Part shown: positions 37,840 through 46,002 of the stretch, piece after piece
Layout of the letters: each line of letters starts with the position of its first letter
Numbering within the stretch: position 1 is the first letter of the stretch
Origin: Verrucomicrobiia bacterium
Lineage (GTDB): Bacteria > Verrucomicrobiota > Verrucomicrobiia > Limisphaerales > JADLHS01
DNA: 64,000 nt
Assembly: GCA_026125285.1 (NCBI GenBank)
Contig: JAHCLO010000008.1
Span: 124,001 to 188,000 of the forward strand
Direction: 5' to 3'
Position numbers and translations under genes: made by a program
Notes under the pieces: model-generated
Told to the model about the DNA's origin: nothing
Seen by the model: the letters and a program-made list of their open reading frames with translations, nothing else
Databases searched by the model: none

Positions 37840-40317
37840 ATGCTGCAACACAACTGGCTGCTCGCCCTCGGATTGTTGGCGCTTGGCGTCGGGCGTGAAC
37901 CTTGTGCGGGTGCGGAGTTGCCGCGCCATTTCTCCGGCATTTACCCGCACCTGGCCATGTTCAATGACGAAGCGGAATGTGGCACCGGCGCGGTGGTGCC
38001 CTGGGCGGACCGCCTTTGGGCCATCACCTACGGGCCGCATCTGCCGTACGGATCATCTGATCGGCTCTATGAGATCACACCCGCGCTCGATCAAATCATC
38101 CGGCCTGAGAGCGTGGGCGGCACGCACGCGAACCGGATGATCCACGTCGAGTCGCAGCAGTTGGTGATCGGTCCCTACCTCATTGATGCCCAGCGCCGCG
38201 TCAGGGTGATTTCGCCAACGAACATGCCGGGCCGCCTTACGGGCAACGCACGGCACTTGTTCGACCCGGCGAACAAGATTTACTTCGCCACCATGGAGGA
38301 AGGTCTGTACGAGGTGGACGTTCGATCTCTCGAAGTTTCAGGTCTCATCAAGGACGGCAATGATCATCCGCCCGGGCGAACAGATGAAAAACGCCCCGCT
38401 ACCATCAGTTCGCAACTGCCCGGCTATCACGGCAAAGGACTTTACTCAGGCCAGGGCCGTGTGATTTATGCCAACAACGGCGAACACGGTCCGGCAGCAC
38501 GGACCGATCCGGCCACGCCCAGTGGCGCGCTTGCCGAATGGCGCGGCGAGGGCGACTGGCAGCTCGTGCGGCGCAATCAATTCACCGAAGTCACCGGCCC
38601 CGGCGGGCTGGAAGGCAATCGCAATCCTGAGCAAGATCCCGTTTGGTCCATCGGCTGGGATCATCGGTCGCTCATTCTGGCGGTGTTAGACGGAGGTTCG
38701 TGGCACGCCTATCGCCTGCCCAAAGCCAGCCATTGCTACGATGGCGCGCACGGTTGGAACACCGAGTGGCCGCGCATCCGCGACATCGGCGAGGACCATC
38801 TGTTGATGACCATGCACGGCATGTTCTGGCGCTTTCCGAAAACCTTGTCTGCGGCGAACTCCGCCGGTCTCGCGCCTCGCTCCACCTATCTCAAGGTCAT
38901 TGGGGATTTCTGCCGCTGGCAGGACCGCATCGTGTTCGGCTGCGACGATACCGCGAAGAATGAATTTCTGAACAAGCGTGCCGCGAAAGGCAATCTCGCC
39001 GGGCCGGGCCAGTCACAGTCCAATTTGTGGTTTGTGGACCCGGACGCGCTGGACGAGTTCGGCGTCCCGCTGGGCCGGGGCGCCGTGTGGCTGGACGAAC
39101 CGGTGACGGCCAATGAGCCTTCCGACGCGTTCCTTCTTTCCGGGTTCACGCAGCGCGGGGTGCATCTGACGCATGACGCCGAGTCGCCAGTGAAGTTCAC
39201 CTTTGAGGTGGATCGCCACGGCAGGGGAGCGTGGACCAAACTTCGTGAAGTCACCGTTGCGGCACGCGGCTATGAGTGGATGCAAATCCCGCTGAGGGAC
39301 CGGGGCGTGTGGGTGCGAGTGCGAACCGACCGCAGTTGCGCGAAGGCCACCGCCTTTTTTCAGTTTCGCAACGCGGATCAGCGCGGTGTGAGCGCGGACG
39401 ACAAGTTCAACGGTATCGCCCGACCGCATGACCAGCGGATCACCGGCGCATTGATCCGCGCCCGCGGCGACAACTTGCGCACGCTGGCGCTGGCCGGTCT
39501 GCGGGCGGAAGGCGGCCAAGCCACCGAGGCGGGGTATTACGAAATGGACGCGGACCTCAAGTTTCGACGCGTGAACGATCCAGCGGCGCACGCCTGGCTC
39601 AAGACGAATGTCGCGATCCCGGCTGGCGTGTTGCAGGTGGACGCAGCCTCTGTGCTATTCGTGGATGACGACGGCAAACGCTGGCGGCTGCCCAAGGGCG
39701 ATCCCGCCTTTGACCAGCCCGGCGCGTTTGGCGGTGAGCGCGCAGACCGGGAGGTTTGCACTGAGAGGGATTTGTTCAATGCCCACGGAACATTCTACGA
39801 GTTGCCGGCCGAGAACGCCGGCGGCTTCGCCAAGATTCGTCCGATCACCACGCACAACCGTCGCATCCTGGACTACGGTTCCTATCGCGGTTTGTTGGTG
39901 CTCACCGGCATCGCCGTGGACGCGCCTGCCGACAACCCGCATCTTATCCGCTCCGACGATGGCCAAATGGCGGTGTGGGTGGGAGCAGTGGATGACTTGT
40001 GGCAATTCGGCAAACCCCGCGGCACGGGTGGTCCATGGCAGGACGCGGTGGTCAAGGCGGGCGTTCCCTCCGATCCGTATCTGATGACGGGCTACGACCG
40101 CAAACTAATGACGCTGGTCAACTCGGGATCGTTGCCCGTGACCCTGCGCGTGGAGGTGGACATCAGCGGCGCGGGTCAGTGGCGGACCTATCGCACCTTC
40201 GCCCTGAAAAGCGGCGCGAAGGTGAACCACCGTTTTCCCGAGGCGTTTTCGGCTTACTGGGTGCGGGTGGTGGCGGACCAGGACACCACAGCCAGTGCGA
40301 CGTTTGTGTATGAGTGA
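37840..40317 (+). CDS. Large secreted protein of unknown function
   Basis: An 825-residue exported protein with a signal peptide (MLQHNWLLALGLLALGVG, cleavage near CAGAE). The body looks like a beta-propeller. Repeated short strands with Trp and Gly occur, such as PWADRLWAITYGPHLPYGSSDRLYEI, QLVIGPYLIDAQRRVRVI, HLFDPANKIYFATMEEGLYEVDV, GQGRVIYANNGEHG and DPVWSIGWDHRSLILAVLD. A second half has beta-sandwich character (VRLRVEVD, GYEWMQIPLRDRGVWVRVR). I recall similar proteins in planctomycetes and verrucomicrobia but know no function for them. Sugar or polymer binding outside the cell is a guess. Confidence 0.7.
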   Translation: MLQHNWLLALGLLALGVGREPCAGAELPRHFSGIYPHLAMFNDEAECGTGAVVPWADRLWAITYGPHLPYGSSDRLYEITPALDQIIRPESVGGTHANRMIHVESQQLVIGPYLIDAQRRVRVISPTNMPGRLTGNARHLFDPANKIYFATMEEGLYEVDVRSLEVSGLIKDGNDHPPGRTDEKRPATISSQLPGYHGKGLYSGQGRVIYANNGEHGPAARTDPATPSGALAEWRGEGDWQLVRRNQFTEVTGPGGLEGNRNPEQDPVWSIGWDHRSLILAVLDGGSWHAYRLPKASHCYDGAHGWNTEWPRIRDIGEDHLLMTMHGMFWRFPKTLSAANSAGLAPRSTYLKVIGDFCRWQDRIVFGCDDTAKNEFLNKRAAKGNLAGPGQSQSNLWFVDPDALDEFGVPLGRGAVWLDEPVTANEPSDAFLLSGFTQRGVHLTHDAESPVKFTFEVDRHGRGAWTKLREVTVAARGYEWMQIPLRDRGVWVRVRTDRSCAKATAFFQFRNADQRGVSADDKFNGIARPHDQRITGALIRARGDNLRTLALAGLRAEGGQATEAGYYEMDADLKFRRVNDPAAHAWLKTNVAIPAGVLQVDAASVLFVDDDGKRWRLPKGDPAFDQPGAFGGERADREVCTERDLFNAHGTFYELPAENAGGFAKIRPITTHNRRILDYGSYRGLLVLTGIAVDAPADNPHLIRSDDGQMAVWVGAVDDLWQFGKPRGTGGPWQDAVVKAGVPSDPYLMTGYDRKLMTLVNSGSLPVTLRVEVDISGAGQWRTYRTFALKSGAKVNHRFPEAFSAYWVRVVADQDTTASATFVYE

Positions 40318-40445
40318 GAGCGTATGTCGCCTTGCGTCGGCGGTTTCCAACTCAACGATAGGCGGAATAACGCGGACTTCAGGAGCGGGACAACCCTTTA
40401 ACTGAATTCAGTATCCGGTGGTCGAAACTCTGTGCCGACGGAGGT

Positions 40446-43070
40446 TCATAGCCTTGGATCAACTGGCTCGCTCTCCAACGCCAGCACTCCAAAGACAGCT
40501 TCATGCACTCGGCGCAACGGTTCTTTGCGAACAAAGCGTTCGAGCGATTCAATGCCGAGCGCGAATTCGCGGAGTGCCAGCGAACGTTTCGTTGAAAGGC
40601 CACGGGCACGGAGGCGTTCGAGATTTTCCGCCGCAGTGTATTCCGGGCCGTAGATGATGCGAAGATATTCGCGGCCACGGCACTTCACGGCGGGCTGAAT
40701 TAGCCCACGCCGATTCCTGGCGATGAAGTCCAAGGGCTTCACAACCATCCCTTCTCCACCGCGTCCGGTGAGTTCTTCCCACCAACGGACGCCTTCGGCT
40801 TCGCTTTCTGGATTCGTTACGTCAATCACGCGGAATGGAGTGGCAAGAAACAAATCGTCAAATCCTCCTTCCACCGTGTAGGAGGCGTCGCAAAGGCGCT
40901 TGATCGTTTCCATGTGCCAGTCGTGCGGTTTGTCGGTGTGGACTTTTCCTTCCGTGGCGAGCAGGTGAAAAGGCGCAAGTTTGAGATCATTCACGTCAGC
41001 CACCGGCCAGCAATAACGACGATAGGCCGCCACGTAATCGCTGACCATTTGCTGCCGCGTCCTGGCATGTGCCAGCCAGTCATTCACGTCGAGGCCGTGC
41101 GCGGCGGCTTGCTGAAGCGCGCCAACTTCATCCGCCAAAGTCGCGCGGGCGGACGCGCCGACGGCAGCGTATTGCTGCTTCAACAACTCCTGCGCCTTGG
41201 CTGACCACGGCATCAATTCGCAGTCGAGGCAGACCCAGTCGGTCTTAAGTTCATCCCAGAACGCGGCGGCGGTCACAGCATCGCGAACTGTGGTTAGAAA
41301 TTCCGTCTCCAGCTTTGTATTGTCAAAGAACCGCCGTCCCGTGCGCGTGTAACAAATTCCGATCCCTTCGCCGGTCACCCCGAAACTTTTTCGCGCGGCG
41401 TCTTCATCGCGGCAGACGACGACTACAGCGCGCGATCCCATGTGCTTTTCCTCGCAAACCACACGCGGCACGCCGGCATGACGAAAGTAAGCGAACGCTT
41501 CCGCCGGATGCTCCAGCAGTCCCGGCGCTTGGCTTGTCTCGCTCGGCGACATGGTAGGCGGCAAATAGATCAGCCACTTCGGATTCGCGGCGAAACGGCT
41601 CATTACTTCCAACGCGGCGGTGGCGTTTTCTTCGCGGATGGTCACGTTGCCATGCAATCGCGTGCTGACGATGCGTTTGCCCGTCACGTCGGCGAGATCG
41701 AGCAAATCGTCATGCTGCTGTTGCGCGGACAGCGACGGCGCTTGGGCTTCCGGCGGCAGGAACGGCTTGCGCGGCTCGGCGTAGGTTTGTTTCGCGGGAA
41801 CGGAAACGAGTTCCTTTTCGGGATAGCGCAGCGCAGTCAGCCTGCCGCCAAAAACGCAGCCGGTATCAATGTTGATCGTGCGGTTCAGCCATTCGGGTTC
41901 GGGGACGGGCGTGTGCCCATACACGACGGCTGCCGTCCCGCGATAATCGGCAGCCCAGTTGTAGCGGACCGGCAAACCAAACTCGTCCGTCTCGCCGGTG
42001 GTCTCGCCGAACAGGGCAAACTCACGCACCGCGCCTGAGCCGCGTCCTTGCATCGCCTCTTTCATACCGGCGTGCGCCACGACAAGTTTGCCATCGTCGA
42101 GAACGTAATGGCTGACCAGGTCATCTATGAATTCCGCGACCTGTTTGCGGAAGCTTTCCGGTTCGTTGGCGAGCTGCGCCAGGGATTCCGCCAGGCCGTG
42201 CGTGATTTGCACGTCGCGCCCGCGCAATTTGCGCATGAGCTTTACATCGTGGTTACCGGGAACGCAGAGCGCCGCACCGCTGGCGACGGCGTTCATCACC
42301 AGCTTGAGCACCTGGGGAATCTTCGGCCCGCGATCCACGAGATCACCAACGAACACCAGCTTACGACCTTCGGGATGCCGTAGCAGCGGACGTGAATCCG
42401 CTCTAACTTCTCCCGTCGAATCCGGAAGAGTGAGCCGACTCACGTCGGCTGCTACTTCGTATCCCAGTTTCGCCAGCAACTCGACAAGCTCATCAAAGCA
42501 CCCGTGAACATCGCCGATGATGTCGAACGGCCCGTGCTCGTGCTTCAGATTGTTCCACAACGACTGGCGTTCGATCACCGCCGCCTCAACATCCTCCAAC
42601 GACTTGAGGATATGAACGTGCCGAAAACCTTCACGCTCCAGTCCACGAAGCGAACGATGCAACTGTTGCGCCTGCTGGCGGATGACGTGCGGACCGAAGT
42701 CGCGGTCAGGGCGGGTCTTGTTTCGGTCGTGAGCCACGCGCTCTGGCAAATCCAAGACGATGGCCACGGGCAGACAATGAAACTCTCTGGCGATTGCGAC
42801 GAGCGGTTTGCGGGACTCCGGCTGAACATTGGTGGCGTCCACCACCGTGAGCTTGCCTGCCGCCAGTCGTTTGCGAGCAATGAAATGAAGCACTTCAAAC
42901 GCATCCTTCGTCGCTGCCTGACTGTTCTCGTCATCAGACACCAGCCCACGACAATAATCGGATGACAGAATCTCCGTCGGCTTGAAATGCTTCCGGGCAA
43001 ATGTGCTCTTACCCGAGCCGGACACGCCAACCAGCACGACGAAGGAAAGCTCTGGAATGGTGAGGGTCAT
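40446..43070 (-). CDS. pnkp: Polynucleotide kinase-phosphatase-ligase of the bacterial RNA repair system
   Basis: An 874-residue three-domain RNA repair enzyme. Residues 1-170 are a 5'-kinase (P-loop GVSGSGKST at 15-23, Arg-rich lid RPDRDFG). Residues ~180-470 are a 2',3'-phosphatase of the metallophosphoesterase fold (DVHGC, GDLVDRGP at 242-249, GNHD at 272-275, VVYGHTP). Residues ~480-870 are a nucleotidyltransferase/ligase with Lys542 in CEEKHMGSRAV. Together with Hen1 such enzymes mend RNAs, mainly tRNAs, cut by ribotoxins, and Hen1 methylation protects the new joint. About 25 residues (206-230) are encoded by an inserted palindromic repeat in the phosphatase domain, on the way to the GDLVDRGP motif. 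ATG 43070 lies 24 bases after vapC. Two partial copies of its 5' end lie further upstream. Confidence 0.93.
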   Translation of the reverse strand: MTLTIPELSFVVLVGVSGSGKSTFARKHFKPTEILSSDYCRGLVSDDENSQAATKDAFEVLHFIARKRLAAGKLTVVDATNVQPESRKPLVAIAREFHCLPVAIVLDLPERVAHDRNKTRPDRDFGPHVIRQQAQQLHRSLRGLEREGFRHVHILKSLEDVEAAVIERQSLWNNLKHEHGPFDIIGDVHGCFDELVELLAKLGYEVAADVSRLTLPDSTGEVRADSRPLLRHPEGRKLVFVGDLVDRGPKIPQVLKLVMNAVASGAALCVPGNHDVKLMRKLRGRDVQITHGLAESLAQLANEPESFRKQVAEFIDDLVSHYVLDDGKLVVAHAGMKEAMQGRGSGAVREFALFGETTGETDEFGLPVRYNWAADYRGTAAVVYGHTPVPEPEWLNRTINIDTGCVFGGRLTALRYPEKELVSVPAKQTYAEPRKPFLPPEAQAPSLSAQQQHDDLLDLADVTGKRIVSTRLHGNVTIREENATAALEVMSRFAANPKWLIYLPPTMSPSETSQAPGLLEHPAEAFAYFRHAGVPRVVCEEKHMGSRAVVVVCRDEDAARKSFGVTGEGIGICYTRTGRRFFDNTKLETEFLTTVRDAVTAAAFWDELKTDWVCLDCELMPWSAKAQELLKQQYAAVGASARATLADEVGALQQAAAHGLDVNDWLAHARTRQQMVSDYVAAYRRYCWPVADVNDLKLAPFHLLATEGKVHTDKPHDWHMETIKRLCDASYTVEGGFDDLFLATPFRVIDVTNPESEAEGVRWWEELTGRGGEGMVVKPLDFIARNRRGLIQPAVKCRGREYLRIIYGPEYTAAENLERLRARGLSTKRSLALREFALGIESLERFVRKEPLRRVHEAVFGVLALESEPVDPRL
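42380..42455. repeat. 76-bp palindromic repeat inserted in frame in pnkp
   Basis: Ends are imperfect inverted repeats: GTAGCAGCGGACGTGAATCC at the left against the complement of GTCGGCTGCTAC-type sequence at the right (22 of 26 positions match). Each arm also folds alone (GCGGA...TCCGC; GCCGAC-TCAC-GTCGGC). A near-identical element lies in hen1 at 47598-47670, same orientation. Relatives of Pnkp lack the encoded residues (from memory of the family). Confidence 0.8.
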
Positions 43071-43093
43071 GTCAGAGCTGGTGCGAGGCTGGA

Positions 43094-43516
43094 TCAAGTC
43101 TCGATCACTTCAACCATACCGGCTTTCAAGGAATGAACCGGCAGCCGGGTATCCAACGTCACGAGCCGCCCGGCATTGTGGCGGGCCACCTCGACGAGCC
43201 AGGCGTCATTGACCTGTTGATGCCCGAGGGCGCGGGTGTAAATGGTGGGATCATCCGCGGCGGGCGAGGACCAGAAATGATGCCCTTTGTGGCGCGTCCA
43301 CTGTTGCAGCAGCGTTGCAGCCTCCTGCGGTGAGGCCGCATTGGCGGTGTAAGCGGGATTGGACGACAGCCGGATGAAACCGAGCTGGGTGAAGGCGCAA
43401 GTGGCCCAACCCTGCTTCGCATGGACGGCAAACCATGCGTGTGCCGGCGCATGGTGCTGATGATTCGGCCAGGCAAGTGCAAGCAGGACATTCGTGTCCA
43501 GCAACGCAGCCTTCAC
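43094..43516 (-). CDS. vapC: PIN-domain ribonuclease toxin VapC
   Basis: A 140-residue PIN-domain RNase. Acidic metal ligands are D7 in ALLDTNVLLAL, an Asp in HQQVNDAWLVEVA and the one in LVTLDTRLP. The glutamate usual in the second motif is replaced by Gln in CAFTQLGFIRLS, as in some relatives of this subgroup. VapC toxins cut tRNA or rRNA when their antitoxin is degraded. The start overlaps vapB by four bases. The stop is 24 bases before pnkp, so the toxin is co-directional with, and probably co-transcribed with, an RNA repair ligase. Confidence 0.88.
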   Translation of the reverse strand: MKAALLDTNVLLALAWPNHQHHAPAHAWFAVHAKQGWATCAFTQLGFIRLSSNPAYTANAASPQEAATLLQQWTRHKGHHFWSSPAADDPTIYTRALGHQQVNDAWLVEVARHNAGRLVTLDTRLPVHSLKAGMVEVIET

Positions 43517-43743
43517 GTCGCGTCCTCCGCCAGCAACTCCTTCGCGCGGCTACTCGGAATGATGTCGGCATCGGGCTGGACCTTAAACACGGGCAGTCCG
43601 CTCTTGCTGGCGCTCCGCGTGGAAGCCCGCAGTCCGCGCCGGGCCAGTTGCGACAGCACCGCGCCCAATTGTTTGCCGGATGCCTGCGCCTGCGCCTTGG
43701 CCGCTTCAAACACGTCGTCGTCCAGAGTCACGGTGGTTCTCAT
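43513..43743 (-). CDS. vapB: VapB-type antitoxin (ribbon-helix-helix)
   Basis: A 76-residue antitoxin. The N-terminal strand MRTTVTLDDDVFEAAKAQA with the following helix is a ribbon-helix-helix DNA-binding domain. The C-terminal half (SGLPVFKVQPDADIIPSSRAKELLAED) is the part expected to occlude the VapC active site. It starts 26 bases after the stop of a truncated pnkp 5' copy, and its stop overlaps the vapC start. It should repress its own operon, and so could affect pnkp transcription downstream. Confidence 0.85.
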   Translation of the reverse strand: MRTTVTLDDDVFEAAKAQAQASGKQLGAVLSQLARRGLRASTRSASKSGLPVFKVQPDADIIPSSRAKELLAEDAT

Positions 43744-43768
43744 ACGCTGATACAGTGATGCAGCGATG

Positions 43769-43882
43769 CTAGGAAATCAAGTTGTTAGTCGGCTTGAAAT
43801 GCTTTCGCGCGAACGTGCTCTTGCCCGAACCGGAGACGCCGATTAACACGACGAAGGAAAGTTCGGGAATGGTGAGCTTCAT
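43769..43882 (-). pseudogene. Truncated pnkp 5' end, copy B (37 codons)
   Basis: Starts with ATG overlapping the DUF4143 ATPase stop as ATGA (43882-43879). It encodes the same opening as Pnkp through the P-loop GVSGSGKSTFARKHFKPT, then departs and stops (TNNLIS, TAG). Over 32 shared codons it differs from the real pnkp at 13 codons, of which 11 are silent. It therefore diverged while still under selection as a coding sequence. Confidence 0.8.
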
Positions 43883-45045
43883 GGGTTGGGCGCGGCCAGG
43901 AGTGTATCCAGGCGCGGCATGAGCTCCCGAGTACCCACGACCTCCGCCCAATCAGACAACGGGTAGGATTGGTTTCCCGGCGTCACGACGAGCAGTTGCT
44001 CCAGCTTCAAATCCTGCCGGGCGATGTGCATGGACTTGGTGAGCGACGGCGCATCGGCATGCTTGAATTCAAAACCCAGCCGTCGGCCATTCACCTGGGC
44101 GAACAGATCCAGCTCCGCGCCCGCGTGCGTCGCCCAGTACCAGACATTCCGCTCGCCCAGGCGAGTGATGACTTGTTCCAGCGCGAATCCTTCCCACGAC
44201 GCGCCCAGCTTGGGGTGGCCCTCGAGCGCGGCGGGCGAGGCCAGGCCCAACATCGCGTGCAGCAAACCACAGTCGCGCACGTAAACCTTGGGCGCTTTCA
44301 CCTGACGCTTGCCGAGATTCTCAAACCACGGCGGCAACTGGCGGACGAGAAACATGGACGTGAGAATGTCGAGATAACGCCGCGCGCTGGATTCCGCCGA
44401 GCCGAGCGAACGCGCGAAGTCGGCGGCGTTCCAGGTTTGCCCGTGGAAGTGCGCGACCATGTTCCAGAAACGGCGCAGCGTGGCGGCGGGAATCGTGATG
44501 CCGAGCTGGGGCGCTTCGCGTTCCAGCAGCGTGCGGATCAAATCCTCCAGCCACTCGCGGGCGGCGGAATCATCGGAGGCGAGAAAGGCCCGGGGATAGC
44601 CGCCACGCCACCAAAGTGCGCGCCATTTCTCCGCGCCCACTTCCCCGAGATCAAAACCGTGCAGGTCCACGAACGCCACCCGCCCGGCCAGCGACTCGGA
44701 AACGCCCCGCACGAGCGTGGGGGCGGCGCTGCCGGACAAAAGAAACCGCGCCGGCAGCGGCTGACGATCCGCCAGGACTCGCAACAACGGAAACAACTCC
44801 GGCTGACGCTGCACTTCATCAATGACCACCAACCCTTTCAATCGTTCCAAAGCCGTCAACGGTTCACGCAGCCGGTTCGCGTCCACCGGATTTTCCAAAT
44901 CGAAGAAATGCGGCGTCGCAAACTCCTGCGCGATCTGACGCGCCAGCGTGGTTTTGCCCACCTGCCGCGGGCCGAGCAGCGAAACAACCGGATTCGCCCC
45001 CAGCCGTTGGCGGATCAAATTGGCATAAACAGGTCGGTCCAGCAC
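43879..45045 (-). CDS. AAA ATPase with DUF4143 domain
   Basis: A 388-residue ATPase of the common AAA_14/DUF4143 family. Walker A is LLGPRQVGKTTLA, Walker B is LKGLVVIDEVQRQPE, and sensor block RFLLSGSAAPTL follows. The C-terminal DUF4143 domain is marked by YVRDCGLLHAMLGL, HPKLGASWEGFALEQV and the nuclease-like LDLFAQVNGRRLGFEFK. These genes are often mobile and are found in defence or toxin-like contexts, but their biochemical role is unclear. The start is GTG. It is inserted between a truncated pnkp 5' copy (C) and another (B), and its stop is ATGA-coupled to copy B. Confidence 0.85.
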   Translation of the reverse strand: MLDRPVYANLIRQRLGANPVVSLLGPRQVGKTTLARQIAQEFATPHFFDLENPVDANRLREPLTALERLKGLVVIDEVQRQPELFPLLRVLADRQPLPARFLLSGSAAPTLVRGVSESLAGRVAFVDLHGFDLGEVGAEKWRALWWRGGYPRAFLASDDSAAREWLEDLIRTLLEREAPQLGITIPAATLRRFWNMVAHFHGQTWNAADFARSLGSAESSARRYLDILTSMFLVRQLPPWFENLGKRQVKAPKVYVRDCGLLHAMLGLASPAALEGHPKLGASWEGFALEQVITRLGERNVWYWATHAGAELDLFAQVNGRRLGFEFKHADAPSLTKSMHIARQDLKLEQLLVVTPGNQSYPLSDWAEVVGTRELMPRLDTLLAAPNP

Positions 45046-45056
45046 GCCGGCAACAT

Positions 45057-45093
45057 CCTTGAAAATCGGCGGCTCGACAACCTATTTTCAAGG
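45057..45093. promoter_or_regulatory. Inverted repeat upstream of the DUF4143 ATPase gene
   Basis: CCTTGAAAAT (45057-45066) and ATTTTCAAGG (45084-45093) form a perfect 10-bp inverted repeat with a 17-base spacer. It is 12 bases before the GTG start. It may be an operator, an RNA hairpin, or an end of the inserted module. Confidence 0.5.
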
Positions 45094-45109
45094 AACGATG
45101 GGCTGTGCT

Positions 45110-45199
45110 TCATTCAATTCCGGAGGCAAACATGCTTTTGCCCGAGCCGGACACGCCGATCAGCACGACGAAGGAAAGTTCGGGGATGGTGAGTTTCAT
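45110..45199 (-). pseudogene. Truncated pnkp 5' end, copy C (29 codons)
   Basis: Begins with ATG overlapping the rlaP2 stop as ATGA (45199-45196), the position expected of the original pnkp start in the operon. It reads MKLTIPELSFVVLIGVSGSGKS, then diverges from Pnkp after about 25 codons and stops. It marks where the ATPase module joined. Confidence 0.8.
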
Positions 45200-46002
45200 C
45201 TGGTGTTCGTCAGTCCGGTCGTTCTCACACGCACCAGCAAATCGTTCAGCGCGGCACGCGTCCGGTCGTCGGGAAGCTCAGGCAGGTGGCTTACATCGTG
45301 GGCGACTTGGAGTTCACCGCGTAACCGCTGATACTCTCTTTCATGAACCGCCACGTCGGCGTCTTCTAAAGTGGACTTTTCCGGGCCACCCAATTTGCGC
45401 GCCACGAGCTCGGCGATGTAGGGCAGCCGGAACTCCCCATTCAACGTCACGAGGTTCGCCTCCACTTCACCCGCCCGCATCAGGTGAATGCCCGTGAGCA
45501 GCACACGATAGACGTAGAGCAACGGTTTCACGCGGCGCGGACGCTCCTTGTCGAACAGCTTCCACTGCGTCTCGGCGAAGCCGAAGTAGTGATGCGAGTG
45601 ATGCCGCGTAATTACGCCGCCCGCAGCGCCAGTCTCCGCCCCGGCGCGTTTGGTTCGGCAAATCTCCCTCAACTCCGCGTGCTCCGGTGTCGTGTGAACG
45701 ATGAGCGGCGAAAACAACTGCTCCAGCACATAACCGTTCTTCTTCATGAGTAACCCGAAGAACTTCCGCACGTCATGGCTCACAATGTCCATCTCCAACC
45801 CTTCGATGATGCGCGAGTCTTCCACGGTTTCGTCGTGCATATCGAGACCCACAACTTTTTCCAGCGGCAAGACATGCGCCCCGCGCAAGTCAAAGTCCGA
45901 GTCCGGCGACGGAAACCCATAAAGATGCGCCCCGCTGATGGTGGCAAACAAGAGTGGATACGGCTGGGCCGCGACGATGCGGTGCAATCTCGGTTCGTTC
46001 AT
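45196..46002 (-). CDS. RlaP-like pol-beta nucleotidyltransferase 2 of the RNA repair operon
   Basis: A 268-residue nucleotidyltransferase of the DNA polymerase beta superfamily. The signature GS-x(n)-DxD is present in variant form as SGAHLYGFPSPDSDFDLRGAHV, and a third acid lies in LEMDIVSHDVRKF. Proteins of this type (RNA-ligase-associated pol-beta family) are encoded next to RNA repair ligases and are thought to add nucleotides or trim-and-refill RNA ends. It overlaps rlaP1 by four bases and the pnkp copy C by four bases, so the operon is translationally coupled. It is a clear paralog of its upstream neighbour. Confidence 0.82.
   Translation of the reverse strand: MNEPRLHRIVAAQPYPLLFATISGAHLYGFPSPDSDFDLRGAHVLPLEKVVGLDMHDETVEDSRIIEGLEMDIVSHDVRKFFGLLMKKNGYVLEQLFSPLIVHTTPEHAELREICRTKRAGAETGAAGGVITRHHSHHYFGFAETQWKLFDKERPRRVKPLLYVYRVLLTGIHLMRAGEVEANLVTLNGEFRLPYIAELVARKLGGPEKSTLEDADVAVHEREYQRLRGELQVAHDVSHLPELPDDRTRAALNDLLVRVRTTGLTNTR

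Noticed and set aside
43094..45199. CRISPR-like or tandem repeat array, suggested by the recurring pnkp start
   Set aside because: Only three copies, ~0.8-1.3 kb apart, coding and diverged mostly at silent sites. No spacer-repeat structure anywhere in the window.
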